Shown here in pieces: positions 40,072 through 49,475 of a stretch of 64,000 nt of DNA. Position numbers and translations under genes: made by a program. The stretch spans positions 992,001 through 1,056,000 of the forward strand of contig NC_015759.1 of the NCBI RefSeq assembly GCF_000219805.1, given 5' to 3'. Origin of the DNA: Weissella koreensis KACC 15510 (GTDB taxonomy: Bacteria > Bacillota > Bacilli > Lactobacillales > Lactobacillaceae). The notes under the pieces were generated by a model that saw only the letters and a program-made list of their open reading frames with translations, did not search any database and was not told where the DNA came from. Within the stretch, counting starts at the first letter, position 1; every line of letters begins with the position of its first letter.

Positions 40072-41451
40072 ATGGAAAAAATAACAATTTTACACACTAA
40101 TGATATTCATTCACATTTGGAGCGTTGGCCGCAGATTCGGCATTTCTTAAATACTTATCGAAAACAACTTTTACGTAATGGTGAAACTGTATTAACTTTT
40201 GATATTGGCGATGCAATGGATCGTAATCATGTTTTAACAGAAGCCAGTCATGGTCAAGCCAATGTTAATTTATTGAATGGGGTTCATTATGACGGTGTGA
40301 CGATTGGTAATAATGAAGGCTTGGGTTTGAGTCATAATGATTTAAATCGACTTTATGAACATGCTAATTTTCCGATCTTACTGGCCAATTTATTAGATAA
40401 AAAAAGTGGGCAAATTCCAAAATGGGCGCATCCATATGAAATTATTACGACCGGTGAAGGAACACGGATCGGAGTAATTGGTATGACTGCCCCTTTCATA
40501 TTAACTTATCCATTACTTGGCTGGAAGCCACTACCGGTTGATGAAACATTACAAATGATTTTAAAGGAATTAGTGGGACAAACTGATTTCAATATTTTGT
40601 TGTCGCATTTAGGACTACCGACTGATCGCCGATTAGCAGATAAATTTCCAGAGTTACAAATTATTTTAGGAGCGCATACCCACCATCATTTGCCAAAGGG
40701 TGAATGGCGAAATCAAACATTATTAGCAGCGGCGGGTCGGTATGGTGAACATGTTGGTCAGGTGCAACTTGAAATTGAAGATGGTCAATTTAAGCGAGCC
40801 CAAGCTTCAACTGTTGATGTGGATCAACTTCCGAAATTGACTAGTGATGCAGAAACGGTAGCTAGTTATCAGAACGAAGGAACTAAAATTCTGAAGAACC
40901 AATTGGTGGCAGACATTCCGCAAAATTTTTATCGAGGCATCGATGCTAAAAATCGGATAATTGATTTAGGATTAGAGGCATTGAAAGCTCGCACTGAGAC
41001 GGACTTAGCAATGCTTTCAACAGGAATGTTTTTGGACGATTTGACTGAGGGCCCCGTCAGTATGTATGAATTGCACCATATGTTACCTCATGCAGTACAT
41101 CCTATGCGCACCAAGTTAAAGGGACAAGATGTAATCAGGTTAATGAAAGAAGTCAAAAAGAACCGAAATTATCTTCTTGGTAGTCCGGTTTATGGGATGG
41201 GTTTCCGTGGTCGTAAATGGGGTGAAATAGTTTGGTCAGGCTTAGAATTGACGAATGATGGTAATGTTTTAGTGCAGGGTCAACCGATTAATTTGACGAA
41301 GGATTATTATATTGGTGGGTTAGATCATTATTTGTTTTTCCCATATTTTCCAACGTTAGAAATTGCGGGAAATAATGAATTGTCATATGACACCGTTTTA
41401 CGTGAGGATTTTGCTACTTATTTAGCACAAAAATTCCCATCAAAAAAATAA
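40072..41451 (+). CDS. Bifunctional metallophosphatase/5'-nucleotidase (YunD-like)
   Basis: 459 residues. UshA-type architecture: N-terminal metallophosphoesterase domain (LHTNDIHSHLERW near residue 8, FDIGDAMD, GNNEGLG for the usual GNHE/GNNE, GAHTHHHLP) and C-terminal nucleotidase domain from about 290. No signal peptide, unlike UshA, so it is probably cytoplasmic like Bacillus YunD. Good ribosome site AAAGGAGG. The neighbours yutD and a NagD-like HAD gene also lie close to yunD in Bacillus. Confidence 0.9.
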   Translation: MEKITILHTNDIHSHLERWPQIRHFLNTYRKQLLRNGETVLTFDIGDAMDRNHVLTEASHGQANVNLLNGVHYDGVTIGNNEGLGLSHNDLNRLYEHANFPILLANLLDKKSGQIPKWAHPYEIITTGEGTRIGVIGMTAPFILTYPLLGWKPLPVDETLQMILKELVGQTDFNILLSHLGLPTDRRLADKFPELQIILGAHTHHHLPKGEWRNQTLLAAAGRYGEHVGQVQLEIEDGQFKRAQASTVDVDQLPKLTSDAETVASYQNEGTKILKNQLVADIPQNFYRGIDAKNRIIDLGLEALKARTETDLAMLSTGMFLDDLTEGPVSMYELHHMLPHAVHPMRTKLKGQDVIRLMKEVKKNRNYLLGSPVYGMGFRGRKWGEIVWSGLELTNDGNVLVQGQPINLTKDYYIGGLDHYLFFPYFPTLEIAGNNELSYDTVLREDFATYLAQKFPSKK

Positions 41452-41470
41452 AAATTGAAGGTATTTTGAA

Positions 41471-42064
41471 ATGGATCGAGAACGAATGAAAGAGTTGGCG
41501 CAAGCCCAGAAGCTGGAACGAATTGCACAAACGCGATTGGAACACGGTGAATCAGTTGCTGACTTATTGATTAATGAACGGGCGTATAAATTAGTTGCTA
41601 ACTATCGTGATGCATATCAAGATGATTTGATGGCTGAGCGGTTTAGTACTTTTTTGGAAAAATATGATTATTTAGTTGGTGATATAGCTGCTGATCAACT
41701 ACGCATTCATGGCTTTTATAAAGATGGAAAACCTGGTGTTTCAAGAATGGACCAAATTAGTGCGTTACAGGATTATATTTATGAATTTATGAATTTTGGA
41801 GCTCCATATTTTGTTTTAGAAAATCTAGAACCACATATGGTGGAAGATGATGAGCCAGAAGTTTCTCGTCCTAGACGTCGCCGGAATCATCATAGTAATA
41901 AAAATAATGCTTATATTGACGAGAAGAAAAGTTCCGTTAAAAAGAATCCTGTGAAAAAAGCTACTCATCAATTGAATAATAAGGGCCCACGTCAAGTAAC
42001 GACGAAAGGAAATAATCGAAAGCGCCGTTTTGAAATCCATGAACGAAGTACTGAGGGGGAATAA
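41471..42064 (+). CDS. yutD: YutD-like protein (DUF1027)
   Basis: 197 residues. The conserved core (about 25-125) has AYKLVANYRDAYQDDLMAERF, LEKYDYLVGDIAADQLRIHGFY and the acidic LENLEPH. The tail from about residue 135 is lysine/arginine-rich and low in complexity (SRPRRRRNHHSNKNN), probably disordered and nucleic-acid-binding. Family function is unknown. It overlaps no neighbour; the next gene starts 3 nt later. Confidence 0.88.
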   Translation: MDRERMKELAQAQKLERIAQTRLEHGESVADLLINERAYKLVANYRDAYQDDLMAERFSTFLEKYDYLVGDIAADQLRIHGFYKDGKPGVSRMDQISALQDYIYEFMNFGAPYFVLENLEPHMVEDDEPEVSRPRRRRNHHSNKNNAYIDEKKSSVKKNPVKKATHQLNNKGPRQVTTKGNNRKRRFEIHERSTEGE

Positions 42065-42067
42065 AGT

Positions 42068-42838
42068 ATGGCATATAAAGGATATTTTATTGATTTAGAT
42101 GGAACAATTTATCAAGGTAAAAAGAGCTTTCCTAGTGGAAAACGATTTATTGAACGTTTAAAAGCTGCTAATAAGCAATTTATGTTTGTGACCAATAATG
42201 CTACTAGAACACCAGAGCAGGTCCAAGCTACACTAGCAGATGGGCACGATATTCATGTAGATTTGGATCAAATTTACACTTCAGCTATGGCTACTGCTGA
42301 TTATGTAGCACAATTACCAAATGTGCATCAAGTATTAGTGGTTGGTGAAAATGGTCTGCATCAAGCATTGGCATCAAAGGGATTGAAGATTGTTACTCAA
42401 GGTTTGGCAGATGCGGTGGTTGTGGGATTAAATCGTAACTTGAAATATGATGATTTAATGTACGCCACTTTGGCTATTCAACAAGGGGCAAAATTTATCG
42501 CCACAAACATTGATACTAATTTACCTAATGAAAAGGGGATGATTCCAGGTGCAGGATCAGTTGTGGCATCAGTGCAAACATCAACACAAGTGGATCCAAT
42601 CGTGATTGGTAAACCTTATACTCCCATTATGGAAGGTGCTTTGGAGCGTGCAGGTTTGACTGTGAATGATGTGGTAATGGTTGGTGATAATTATAATACC
42701 GATATTAAAGCTGGAATTAATTTGAAGATGGACACGTTGTTAGTATATAGTGGAATTTCAACGAAAGAACAAATTACTGCAGCGCAAATTAAGCCAACTC
42801 ATGAAGTTGATTCTTTGGATGATTGGTTTATTGAGTGA
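42068..42838 (+). CDS. HAD-family phosphatase, NagD/YutF type
   Basis: 256 residues. DxD motif GYFIDLDGTIYQG near residue 6, FVTNNATRTPE near 40, GKPYTPIMEGAL and VGDNYNTDIKAGINLKMDT near 205-225. C2-cap HAD phosphatase (TIGR01457 type), substrate unknown, perhaps p-nitrophenyl-like or sugar phosphates. Last gene of the run that starts with the Xaa-Pro peptidase; a terminator-like hairpin follows. Confidence 0.9.
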   Translation: MAYKGYFIDLDGTIYQGKKSFPSGKRFIERLKAANKQFMFVTNNATRTPEQVQATLADGHDIHVDLDQIYTSAMATADYVAQLPNVHQVLVVGENGLHQALASKGLKIVTQGLADAVVVGLNRNLKYDDLMYATLAIQQGAKFIATNIDTNLPNEKGMIPGAGSVVASVQTSTQVDPIVIGKPYTPIMEGALERAGLTVNDVVMVGDNYNTDIKAGINLKMDTLLVYSGISTKEQITAAQIKPTHEVDSLDDWFIE

Positions 42839-42862
42839 AACAGATTAATGGAGAATTTGATA

Positions 42863-42898
42863 CAGAGGCTGGTACATATTTTTGTCTCAGCTTTTTTA
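42863..42898 (+). terminator. Probable terminator after the NagD-like gene
   Basis: GCTG-ACA/TGT-CAGC with mismatches, then TTTTTT. Confidence 0.6.
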
Positions 42899-43035
42899 TT
42901 TGGATTAAAATGAACGACTGCTTAATATTAAATATTTCAAATTAGAAATTATCTTTACATTAATGTTATGGAATCCATCTGCAAAACATAAGATAATGAG
43001 TTTAACGATTGTAGGACTTTGAAGGAGATAGTGCG

Positions 43036-43908
43036 ATGAAGCAGAAGTGGATATGGGGAAGTGTTGCCTTAGTAGGAATTGCCGCCCTGATCGGTGCATA
43101 TTTAACACGTGATCAACAAAAAAGTATTAATATTAACGCGGTAGGTTCTACCGCCTTACAACCAATGGTGGAAGCAGCAGGTGAAGAATTTCAACGTAAA
43201 AATCCAGGTGTTTATATTAATGTCCAGGGTGGAGGATCAGGTACTGGTTTAGCCCAAATTCAATCTGGAGCGGTTGATTTAGGAAATGCAGATATGTTCG
43301 CTGAAGAAAAAAAAGGTATCAAAGCGGATAAATTAACTGATCATCAAGTGGCCGTGATTGGAATTGCGCCTATCTTGAATAAAGAAGCTAAAATCAAAAA
43401 TTTAACTACACAACAAATGATTGATATATTCACTAAAAAAATTACCAATTGGAAAGAAATCGGTGGCGCTGATATGCCGATTATCTTAGTTAATCGAGTC
43501 AATGGATCAGGAACTCGGGTGACCTTTGAACGTTATGGACTAGATCAAACGCCTTCTGCAGAAGGACAAGAACAGGACTCATCAGGAACCGCACGCTCAA
43601 TTGTTTCTTCAACGCCAGGGGCAATTTCATATGTAGCATTTTCGTATATTGATAAAAAACAAATTGATGTTCCCAAATTAAATGGCGTGACGCCTAATAG
43701 TACCAATGTAACGAATGGTAAATATCCGATTTGGTCATATGAACATATCTATACTAAGGGCGATATTAAGCCAGAAGTAAGTCAGTTTATTAAGTACTTA
43801 AAGTCAGAAAAAATTCAAAAAACATTGATACCAAAATTAGGTTATATATCAATTCATGATATGCAAGTTCAACGTGATGTCTCAGGTGTCGTAACATCTG
43901 TCAAGTAA
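43036..43908 (+). CDS. pstS: Phosphate-binding protein PstS
   Basis: 290 residues. Periplasmic-binding fold for the high-affinity phosphate ABC transporter: VGSTALQPMVEAAGEEF and QGGGSGTGLAQIQSG near residues 35-80, and the phosphate-contacting NGSGTRVTFE near 155. The N-terminus (MKQKWIWGSVALVGIAALIG) is one hydrophobic helix with no lipobox cysteine, so the protein is probably tethered by an uncleaved signal anchor rather than lipid. First gene of pstSCAB1B2-phoU. Confidence 0.95.
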   Translation: MKQKWIWGSVALVGIAALIGAYLTRDQQKSININAVGSTALQPMVEAAGEEFQRKNPGVYINVQGGGSGTGLAQIQSGAVDLGNADMFAEEKKGIKADKLTDHQVAVIGIAPILNKEAKIKNLTTQQMIDIFTKKITNWKEIGGADMPIILVNRVNGSGTRVTFERYGLDQTPSAEGQEQDSSGTARSIVSSTPGAISYVAFSYIDKKQIDVPKLNGVTPNSTNVTNGKYPIWSYEHIYTKGDIKPEVSQFIKYLKSEKIQKTLIPKLGYISIHDMQVQRDVSGVVTSVK

Positions 43909-43920
43909 AGAGGTATTAAA

Positions 43921-44838
43921 ATGGATGAGATTAGAGAAGCACTAACAAAAACTAGTGCCGCTACTAAAAAAGATCGTTTTGGTCGAGCTATTTCAATGTC
44001 AGCATTAGCTTTGATTTTAATTGTGGTTATATCGATTTTTTGGTTTGTTGCTTCCAAAGGATTAGCAACATTCTTTACCAATCATGTCAATTTGGGTGAC
44101 TTTTTAACTGGTTCAAAATGGGCGCCGGGGCAAGTTGATGCACAAGGTAAACCAATGGCTGGAGCCGCATCAATGATTGTTGGATCATTTTTGGTAACTT
44201 TGTTATCGGCAATTATTGCAACACCCTTTGCGATTGGAACAGCCGTCTTTATGACGGAAATATCGCCTAGAAAAGGTGCGAAAATTTTACAACCAGTTAC
44301 GGAATTATTGGTTGGAATTCCATCAGTTGTTTACGGATTTATTGGGTTAACGATTGTAGTACCCACGATGCGCAGTTTATTTGGTGGTTCTGGGTTTGGA
44401 ATTTTAGCTGGGGCGATAGTATTGTTTGTAATGATTTTACCAACAGTTACATCAATGACAGTGGATACTTTACGAGCCGTACCACGGCATTATCGTGAAT
44501 CGGCTTTAGCTTTAGGAGCTACACGTTGGCAAATGATTTATAAAGTGATTTTACGTTCAGCAACCCCAGGAATTTTAACAGCCATCGTATTTGGAATGGC
44601 ACGGGCATTTGGAGAGGCTTTGGCGGTACAAATGGTGGTCGGAAATGCGGCATTGATGCCACATAATTTAACTTCACCATCAGCTACATTAACTTCAGTT
44701 TTGACCCAAGGAATTGGAAATACTGTTATGGGATCACTTGAAAATAATGCCTTATGGTCATTAGCATTAATCTTATTGTTAATGTCACTTGTCTTTAATT
44801 TGGTCATCCGTGCAATTGGTAAGAAGGGAGCAATGTAG
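43921..44838 (+). CDS. pstC: Phosphate ABC transporter permease PstC
   Basis: 305 residues, six membrane helices. The binding-protein-dependent EAA loop reads YRESALALGATRWQMIYKVIL near residue 200. The 40-residue charged N-terminus (KTSAATKKDRFGR) precedes the first helix. It pairs with PstA to form the channel. Ribosome site AGAGGT, starting 12 nt after pstS. Confidence 0.95.
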   Translation: MDEIREALTKTSAATKKDRFGRAISMSALALILIVVISIFWFVASKGLATFFTNHVNLGDFLTGSKWAPGQVDAQGKPMAGAASMIVGSFLVTLLSAIIATPFAIGTAVFMTEISPRKGAKILQPVTELLVGIPSVVYGFIGLTIVVPTMRSLFGGSGFGILAGAIVLFVMILPTVTSMTVDTLRAVPRHYRESALALGATRWQMIYKVILRSATPGILTAIVFGMARAFGEALAVQMVVGNAALMPHNLTSPSATLTSVLTQGIGNTVMGSLENNALWSLALILLLMSLVFNLVIRAIGKKGAM

Positions 44839-44841
44839 CTC

Positions 44842-45732
44842 ATGAGCGCAAAAAAAAGTGATAAATTAGCAACCATTATTCTATATGGGATTGCTGGATT
44901 CGTAATTTTAATTTTGGCCGCATTATTGGGCTACATTTTGGTACAAGGAATTCCCCATTTATCATGGCATTTCCTAACGTCTCCGGCAGAATCATTTACT
45001 GCTGGGGGTGGAATTGGAATTCAACTCTTTAATTCCTTTTATTTATTAATTATTACAATGGTAATTTCATTCCCGATTGCTTTGGGGGCCGGAATTTATT
45101 TGAACGAATATGCTAATCGAAAATCTAAAACAGTTGAAGTGATTCGGACTATGATTGAAATCCTTTCTTCATTACCTTCTGTGGTAGTCGGGTTGTTTGG
45201 ATTTTTACTGTTTGTGGTTCAATTTAAATTTGGATTTTCATTGCTATCTGGAGCGATTGCGTTGACATTCTTCAATTTGCCATTGTTGACCCGCTCTGTG
45301 GAAGAATCTTTACGGACAATTCCTGACTTGCAACGTGAAGCTGGGGCAGCACTTGGATTGTCACGTTGGGAGACGGTGGGCCACGTAATTTTGCCGGCAG
45401 CTTTACCTTCAATTGTAACCGGAATCGTATTGTCAGCAGGACGAGTTTTTGGAGAAGCAGCGGCGCTAATTTATACGGCAGGGCAATCAGCACCAGTCGT
45501 TAATTTCACTGATTGGAACCCATTTAATCCTACATCACCTTTGAATGTGATGCGTCCAGCGGAAACCTTAGCAGTGCATATTTGGAAAATTAATTCTGAA
45601 GGAATTATGCCTGATGCTACAGCTGTTTCAGCGGGAGCTTCAGCAGTCTTAATTATTGCAGTTTTGCTGTTTAATTTCACGGCACGTTCGTTAAGTAAGT
45701 TCTTATACCAACGCTTAACATCAAGTAAGTAG
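44842..45732 (+). CDS. pstA: Phosphate ABC transporter permease PstA
   Basis: 296 residues, six membrane helices. EAA loop LQREAGAALGLSRWETVGHV near residue 165, followed by LPAALPSIVTG. Starts 3 nt after pstC, with AAGGGAG at 44823-44829 inside the pstC end. The C-terminal helix ends in a basic tail. Confidence 0.95.
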   Translation: MSAKKSDKLATIILYGIAGFVILILAALLGYILVQGIPHLSWHFLTSPAESFTAGGGIGIQLFNSFYLLIITMVISFPIALGAGIYLNEYANRKSKTVEVIRTMIEILSSLPSVVVGLFGFLLFVVQFKFGFSLLSGAIALTFFNLPLLTRSVEESLRTIPDLQREAGAALGLSRWETVGHVILPAALPSIVTGIVLSAGRVFGEAAALIYTAGQSAPVVNFTDWNPFNPTSPLNVMRPAETLAVHIWKINSEGIMPDATAVSAGASAVLIIAVLLFNFTARSLSKFLYQRLTSSK

Positions 45733-45743
45733 GGAGTTATTAG

Positions 45744-46568
45744 ATGACAGACGTAAATAAATTAGTTTTTTCAGACGAAATGCCTGAGCATTATGTCGTT
45801 GATATTAATGATGAAAAACATGAAGTAGCCTTATCAGCACAGGATTTAGAAGTTTTTTATGGTGAAAAACAAGCCCTTCAAAAAACCAATCTTAAATTTG
45901 AACGTTATAAAATCACTTCATTAATTGGAGCTTCCGGTTCGGGTAAATCGACTTTTTTGAGGTCATTAAACCGAATGAATGATACGGTTGGAACGGTCAA
46001 TGGTAAGATCATGTACCGTGGTTTGGATGTTAATTCATCTGACATTGATGTTTACGAAATGCGCAAACATATTGGGATGGTCTTCCAACGGCCCAATCCC
46101 TTTGCTAAGTCGATTCAAGAAAATATAACCTTTGCATTAAAGCAACATGGAATTAAAGATAAAGAAATTTTAAAAGAACGGGTGGAAACGAGTTTAAAAC
46201 AAGCCGCTTTATGGGACGAAGTGAAAGATAATTTAAATAAATCAGCTTTGTCTCTATCAGGGGGGCAACAACAACGGTTAGTAATTGCACGAGCAATTGC
46301 CTTACATCCTGATATTTTACTTTTAGATGAACCGGCCTCGGCTTTAGATCCAATTTCATCTGCCAAAATTGAAAATACTTTGTTAGAGCTAAAAGAAAAA
46401 TATACAATTATTATTGTGACACACAATATGCAACAAGCTGCTCGAGTGTCCGACTACACGGCCTTTTTCCATATGGGTGAGGTATTGGAATACGATTTAA
46501 CGCGAAAAATATTTACGCGACCAAAGGTACAAAGAACGATTGATTATGTCAATGGAAACTTTGGATAA
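45744..46568 (+). CDS. pstB1: Phosphate ABC transporter ATPase PstB (first copy)
   Basis: 274 residues. Walker [10 protein letters not shown] near 60, Q-loop [13 protein letters not shown], signature [14 protein letters not shown] near 170, Walker [15 protein letters not shown]-loop IVTHNM. An N-terminal extension of about 30 residues distinguishes it from the second copy. Two tandem pstB genes are common in lactobacilli and streptococci. Confidence 0.95.
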   Translation: MTDVNKLVFSDEMPEHYVVDINDEKHEVALSAQDLEVFYGEKQALQKTNLKFERYKITSLIGASGSGKSTFLRSLNRMNDTVGTVNGKIMYRGLDVNSSDIDVYEMRKHIGMVFQRPNPFAKSIQENITFALKQHGIKDKEILKERVETSLKQAALWDEVKDNLNKSALSLSGGQQQRLVIARAIALHPDILLLDEPASALDPISSAKIENTLLELKEKYTIIIVTHNMQQAARVSDYTAFFHMGEVLEYDLTRKIFTRPKVQRTIDYVNGNFG

Positions 46569-46579
46569 GGGTGATATCA

Positions 46580-47338
46580 ATGAGTGAAAAATTATTAATT
46601 ACAGAAAATGTCCGCCTTTATTATGGGGAAAAAGAAGCGTTACATGGGATTAATTTAGACTATGATCGTTATGGAATAACCGCCTTGATTGGTCCATCTG
46701 GGTCAGGAAAGTCAACTTATCTTCGGGCTTTGAATCGAATGCATGACTTAACTGATTACGTTACCGTAACGGGAACCTTTCTGTTAAATGGTGAAGATAT
46801 CTATGCTCCAACGATGGACACGGTTGATTTACGCAAGCAGATCGGAATGGTCTTTCAACAACCGAATCCGTTTCCTTTTTCAATTTATGATAATGTTGCT
46901 TTTGGAATGCGTACTGCAGGAATTAAAGATAAAGCTCAACTTGATGAAAAGGTCGAAGAGTCTTTGCAAGCTGCAGCTATTTGGGATGAAGTTAAAGATG
47001 ATTTACATAAATCAGCCCTTTCATTGTCTGGAGGACAACAACAACGAGTTTCCATTGCGCGAGCATTAGCCACCTCACCGGAAATTTTGCTATTGGATGA
47101 ACCAACCTCAGCGCTTGACCCTGTGTCAGCTAACATGGTGGAAAATACTTTGATGCAATTACGAGATCAATATACAATGATTATTGTGACACATTCGATG
47201 TCGCAAGCTTCCCGCATTTCAGATCGGACTGCCTTTTTTAATCAAGGTAATTTGATTGAAGTGAATGATACTAAAAAAATGTTTCTTAATCCTGACCAAG
47301 AAATGACACAAGATTACATTTCGGGCCGTTTTGGATAA
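46580..47338 (+). CDS. pstB2: Phosphate ABC transporter ATPase PstB (second copy)
   Basis: 252 residues from the ATG at 46580 (AAGGGTGAT upstream; a GTG at 46571 would be inside that site). Walker [10 protein letters not shown] near 38, [26 protein letters not shown] near 150, [18 protein letters not shown]. It begins 11 nt after pstB1. The two ATPases could work as a heterodimer or as alternatives; sequence does not decide. Confidence 0.95.
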   Translation: MSEKLLITENVRLYYGEKEALHGINLDYDRYGITALIGPSGSGKSTYLRALNRMHDLTDYVTVTGTFLLNGEDIYAPTMDTVDLRKQIGMVFQQPNPFPFSIYDNVAFGMRTAGIKDKAQLDEKVEESLQAAAIWDEVKDDLHKSALSLSGGQQQRVSIARALATSPEILLLDEPTSALDPVSANMVENTLMQLRDQYTMIIVTHSMSQASRISDRTAFFNQGNLIEVNDTKKMFLNPDQEMTQDYISGRFG

Positions 47339-47360
47339 TAAAAATTAAAGGAGAACCGCT

Positions 47361-48035
47361 ATGCGTCGATTATTTGATGAAGAATTAGCAGATCTAGATA
47401 CATCGTTTAAAGAAATGGGATTATTAGTTTCTGAGACGATTCAACGCTCTGTACAAGCCTTTTTGGACCATGACCGTGACAGCGCACAAGATATCATTGA
47501 TAATGATAAAGCGATTAATCAACGTGAGATTGCTTTAGAAAAAAAGAGTTTTGAAATGATCGCTTTGTATCAACCAGTTACCACAGATTTACGTGAAATT
47601 GTGACTATTTTAAAAGCTGTTTCAGTAGTAGAGCGCATTGGTGACAATGCCCGAAATATTGCTTTATCAACCATTCACGTTAAGGGAAACCGGCGTGTGG
47701 CGAAAATTGAAAAGCAAATTGGTGAAACTGGGACTTTGGTTGCTAGGATGGTGGCCGATGTTTTAACTTATTACATTAGTGATGATGCCGCTGGTGCAAC
47801 TTCAATGTCTGATGTGGCTATGGTAGTGGCAAATTCTACTAAAGCAATTCGCGATTTAGCGATTGAAGCTATGAAAGCCGATCCTGAAAATGTTGAAGCT
47901 GCCACCGATTATTTGGTAGTAGGAGGATATTTGAAGCGAACAGCAGACTATGTTACTGATATTGCTGAGTGGGTGATCTATAAGCGAACTGGTAAAATTG
48001 TAGAATTAAATCCAGGAACTTCAAGCTTTATCTAA
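47361..48035 (+). CDS. phoU: Phosphate signalling protein PhoU
   Basis: 224 residues, two three-helix bundles with the E/D metal-cluster motifs (DNDKAINQREIALEK near 50; ERIGDNARNIA near 95; KRTADYVTDIAEWVIY near 195). PhoU restrains the Pst system and, with a PhoR-type kinase, reports phosphate status; no such kinase is in the window. Ribosome site AAAGGAG. Closes the operon before a terminator. Confidence 0.95.
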   Translation: MRRLFDEELADLDTSFKEMGLLVSETIQRSVQAFLDHDRDSAQDIIDNDKAINQREIALEKKSFEMIALYQPVTTDLREIVTILKAVSVVERIGDNARNIALSTIHVKGNRRVAKIEKQIGETGTLVARMVADVLTYYISDDAAGATSMSDVAMVVANSTKAIRDLAIEAMKADPENVEAATDYLVVGGYLKRTADYVTDIAEWVIYKRTGKIVELNPGTSSFI

Positions 48036-48180
48036 ACATCATAGAGTTAAATGCTTATTTTAGATATGTTGAATTAGTTTTAGATTATTAATCTGTAATA
48101 ATAATGATCAAAGGGATGTTTAATAATTGAAATCCAGCTTTAAATTACGTTTGTGAAAGTATTACAAAAATTAATTTATA

Positions 48181-48217
48181 GGGAGGATAGGGATATTTTA
48201 TCCAATTCCTCCTTTTT
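48181..48217 (+). terminator. Terminator of the pst operon
   Basis: GGAGGA...GGATA/TATCC...TCCTCC with TTTTT, 145 bp after phoU. Confidence 0.8.
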
Positions 48218-48319
48218 ATTTTGGGAGAGCTTGAAATAGGGTAACGCGCCGTTTGTTAAAAATTTTGGTAGCATATTAAAGATAGTTAATTAATTTGATA
48301 AAAATATTAGGGGAAAAGT

Positions 48320-49219
48320 ATGAATGATACATTAATTTTGCGAGGCTTACAGATCGTTTTGGTAATTGGAATTGCGATAATGCTGTTTGTCTACTACCGT
48401 CAGATCAAAAAAGCTGGGTTAAAGTTACGCCAGGGTGGAATAAAAGCTTTTATCATCGGGTTTATCACTGATTTTGGTGATACTATTGGAGTGGGAAGCT
48501 TTGCAACAACCACGGCGGCATTTAAGGTAACTAATTTTTTAGATGACGATCGGAAGTTACCAGGAACAATGAACGCCGTACATGCCGTACCAACGATGTT
48601 TGAGGCGCTATTTTTTCTCACAGCAGTTAAAATTGATTGGCCTACTTTTATAGTGATGACGGTAGCATCTGTTTTAGGAGCTGTCATTGGACCTCGGTTA
48701 ACAGCTGGGTGGGATGCGCAAAAAATTCGCGGGGTGTTAGCATGGATGTTAGTTATTGCAGCCCTTGTGATGCTTTATAATATTTTCTTTTTACCAATTC
48801 CAGCGATGGGGAAAAACGCTTTAGTTGGTTGGCAATTATGGTTAGGGTTTGCTTTTAATTTTTTGCTGGGAATTTTAATGACGTTGGGCCTAGGAAATTA
48901 CACGCCTGAATTAATTTTCTTTTCTTTGATGGGGATGAACCCTCTAGTGGCTTACCCCGTAATGATGATGAATTCAGCTGTTGTCATGACTACAGCTGCA
49001 ACTGGATTTATTAAAACCAAGCGAATTCAATGGCGTGGTCTTGGCATGATTGTTTTGGGTGGAATTGCTGGTGTGGTTGTGGCAGCAACCTTAGTTAAAA
49101 ATATTAATCTTTCAGTTTTGCGTTATGGAATCGTTATCCTTTCCTTATGGACAGCTTATAGTCTTTGGAAAGAATCACGGCAAGTATTATCAATGGAAAA
49201 ATCGATTGAAAATAATTAA
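48320..49219 (+). CDS. TSUP-family (TauE/SafE) membrane permease
   Basis: 299 residues, eight membrane helices in the two-repeat TSUP pattern. The first repeat holds IIGFITDFGDTIGVGSFATTT near residue 50 and the second a matching LGILMTLGLGNYTPELIFFS near 190. TSUP proteins move sulfur-containing or organic anions such as sulfite or sulfonates; substrate unknown. Monocistronic, with own terminator. Confidence 0.88.
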   Translation: MNDTLILRGLQIVLVIGIAIMLFVYYRQIKKAGLKLRQGGIKAFIIGFITDFGDTIGVGSFATTTAAFKVTNFLDDDRKLPGTMNAVHAVPTMFEALFFLTAVKIDWPTFIVMTVASVLGAVIGPRLTAGWDAQKIRGVLAWMLVIAALVMLYNIFFLPIPAMGKNALVGWQLWLGFAFNFLLGILMTLGLGNYTPELIFFSLMGMNPLVAYPVMMMNSAVVMTTAATGFIKTKRIQWRGLGMIVLGGIAGVVVAATLVKNINLSVLRYGIVILSLWTAYSLWKESRQVLSMEKSIENN

Positions 49220-49246
49220 GGTAAAAATGGATGTAATTGAACCAAC

Positions 49247-49277
49247 GGGTGGGAATAATTTTATTCCTGCCTTTTTG
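49247..49277 (+). terminator. Terminator after the TSUP gene
   Basis: GGTGGGAATA/TATTCCTGCC (two GU pairs) with TTTTT. Confidence 0.8.
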
Positions 49278-49436
49278 TTTTGATAATTTTTTTGATATAA
49301 AGTCTGAAAAACTTCATAAAACAATTGTTAAATATTAATATTATATAAAGGAATTTCAAGAATTAATAAAGCTCGAGGTCAAAAACAGTTTGTAGTGGCA
49401 AAACATGTTAAATTAAAATCAAGGAAAAGTAGAAAA

Positions 49437-49469
49437 AGGAGTTTGGACGTGGCGGGCACGTTTCAGTAA
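49437..49469 (+). promoter_or_regulatory. Ribosome site and six-codon ORF in frame before ezrA
   Basis: AAGGAG (49437-49442) is well placed for GTG at 49449, which reads M-A-G-T-F-Q then TAA (49467-49469), in the same frame as ezrA, 6 nt before its ATG. ACGTG/CACGT (49447-49451 with 49457-49461) also forms a small hairpin. See findings. Confidence 0.55.
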
Positions 49470-49475
49470 AGCAAG

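Noticed and set aside
42940..43030. PhoP-type boxes (TTTACA-like) upstream of pstS
   Set aside because: Only one good hexamer (in CTTTACATTAATG) is visible, without the 11-bp spaced repeats required.
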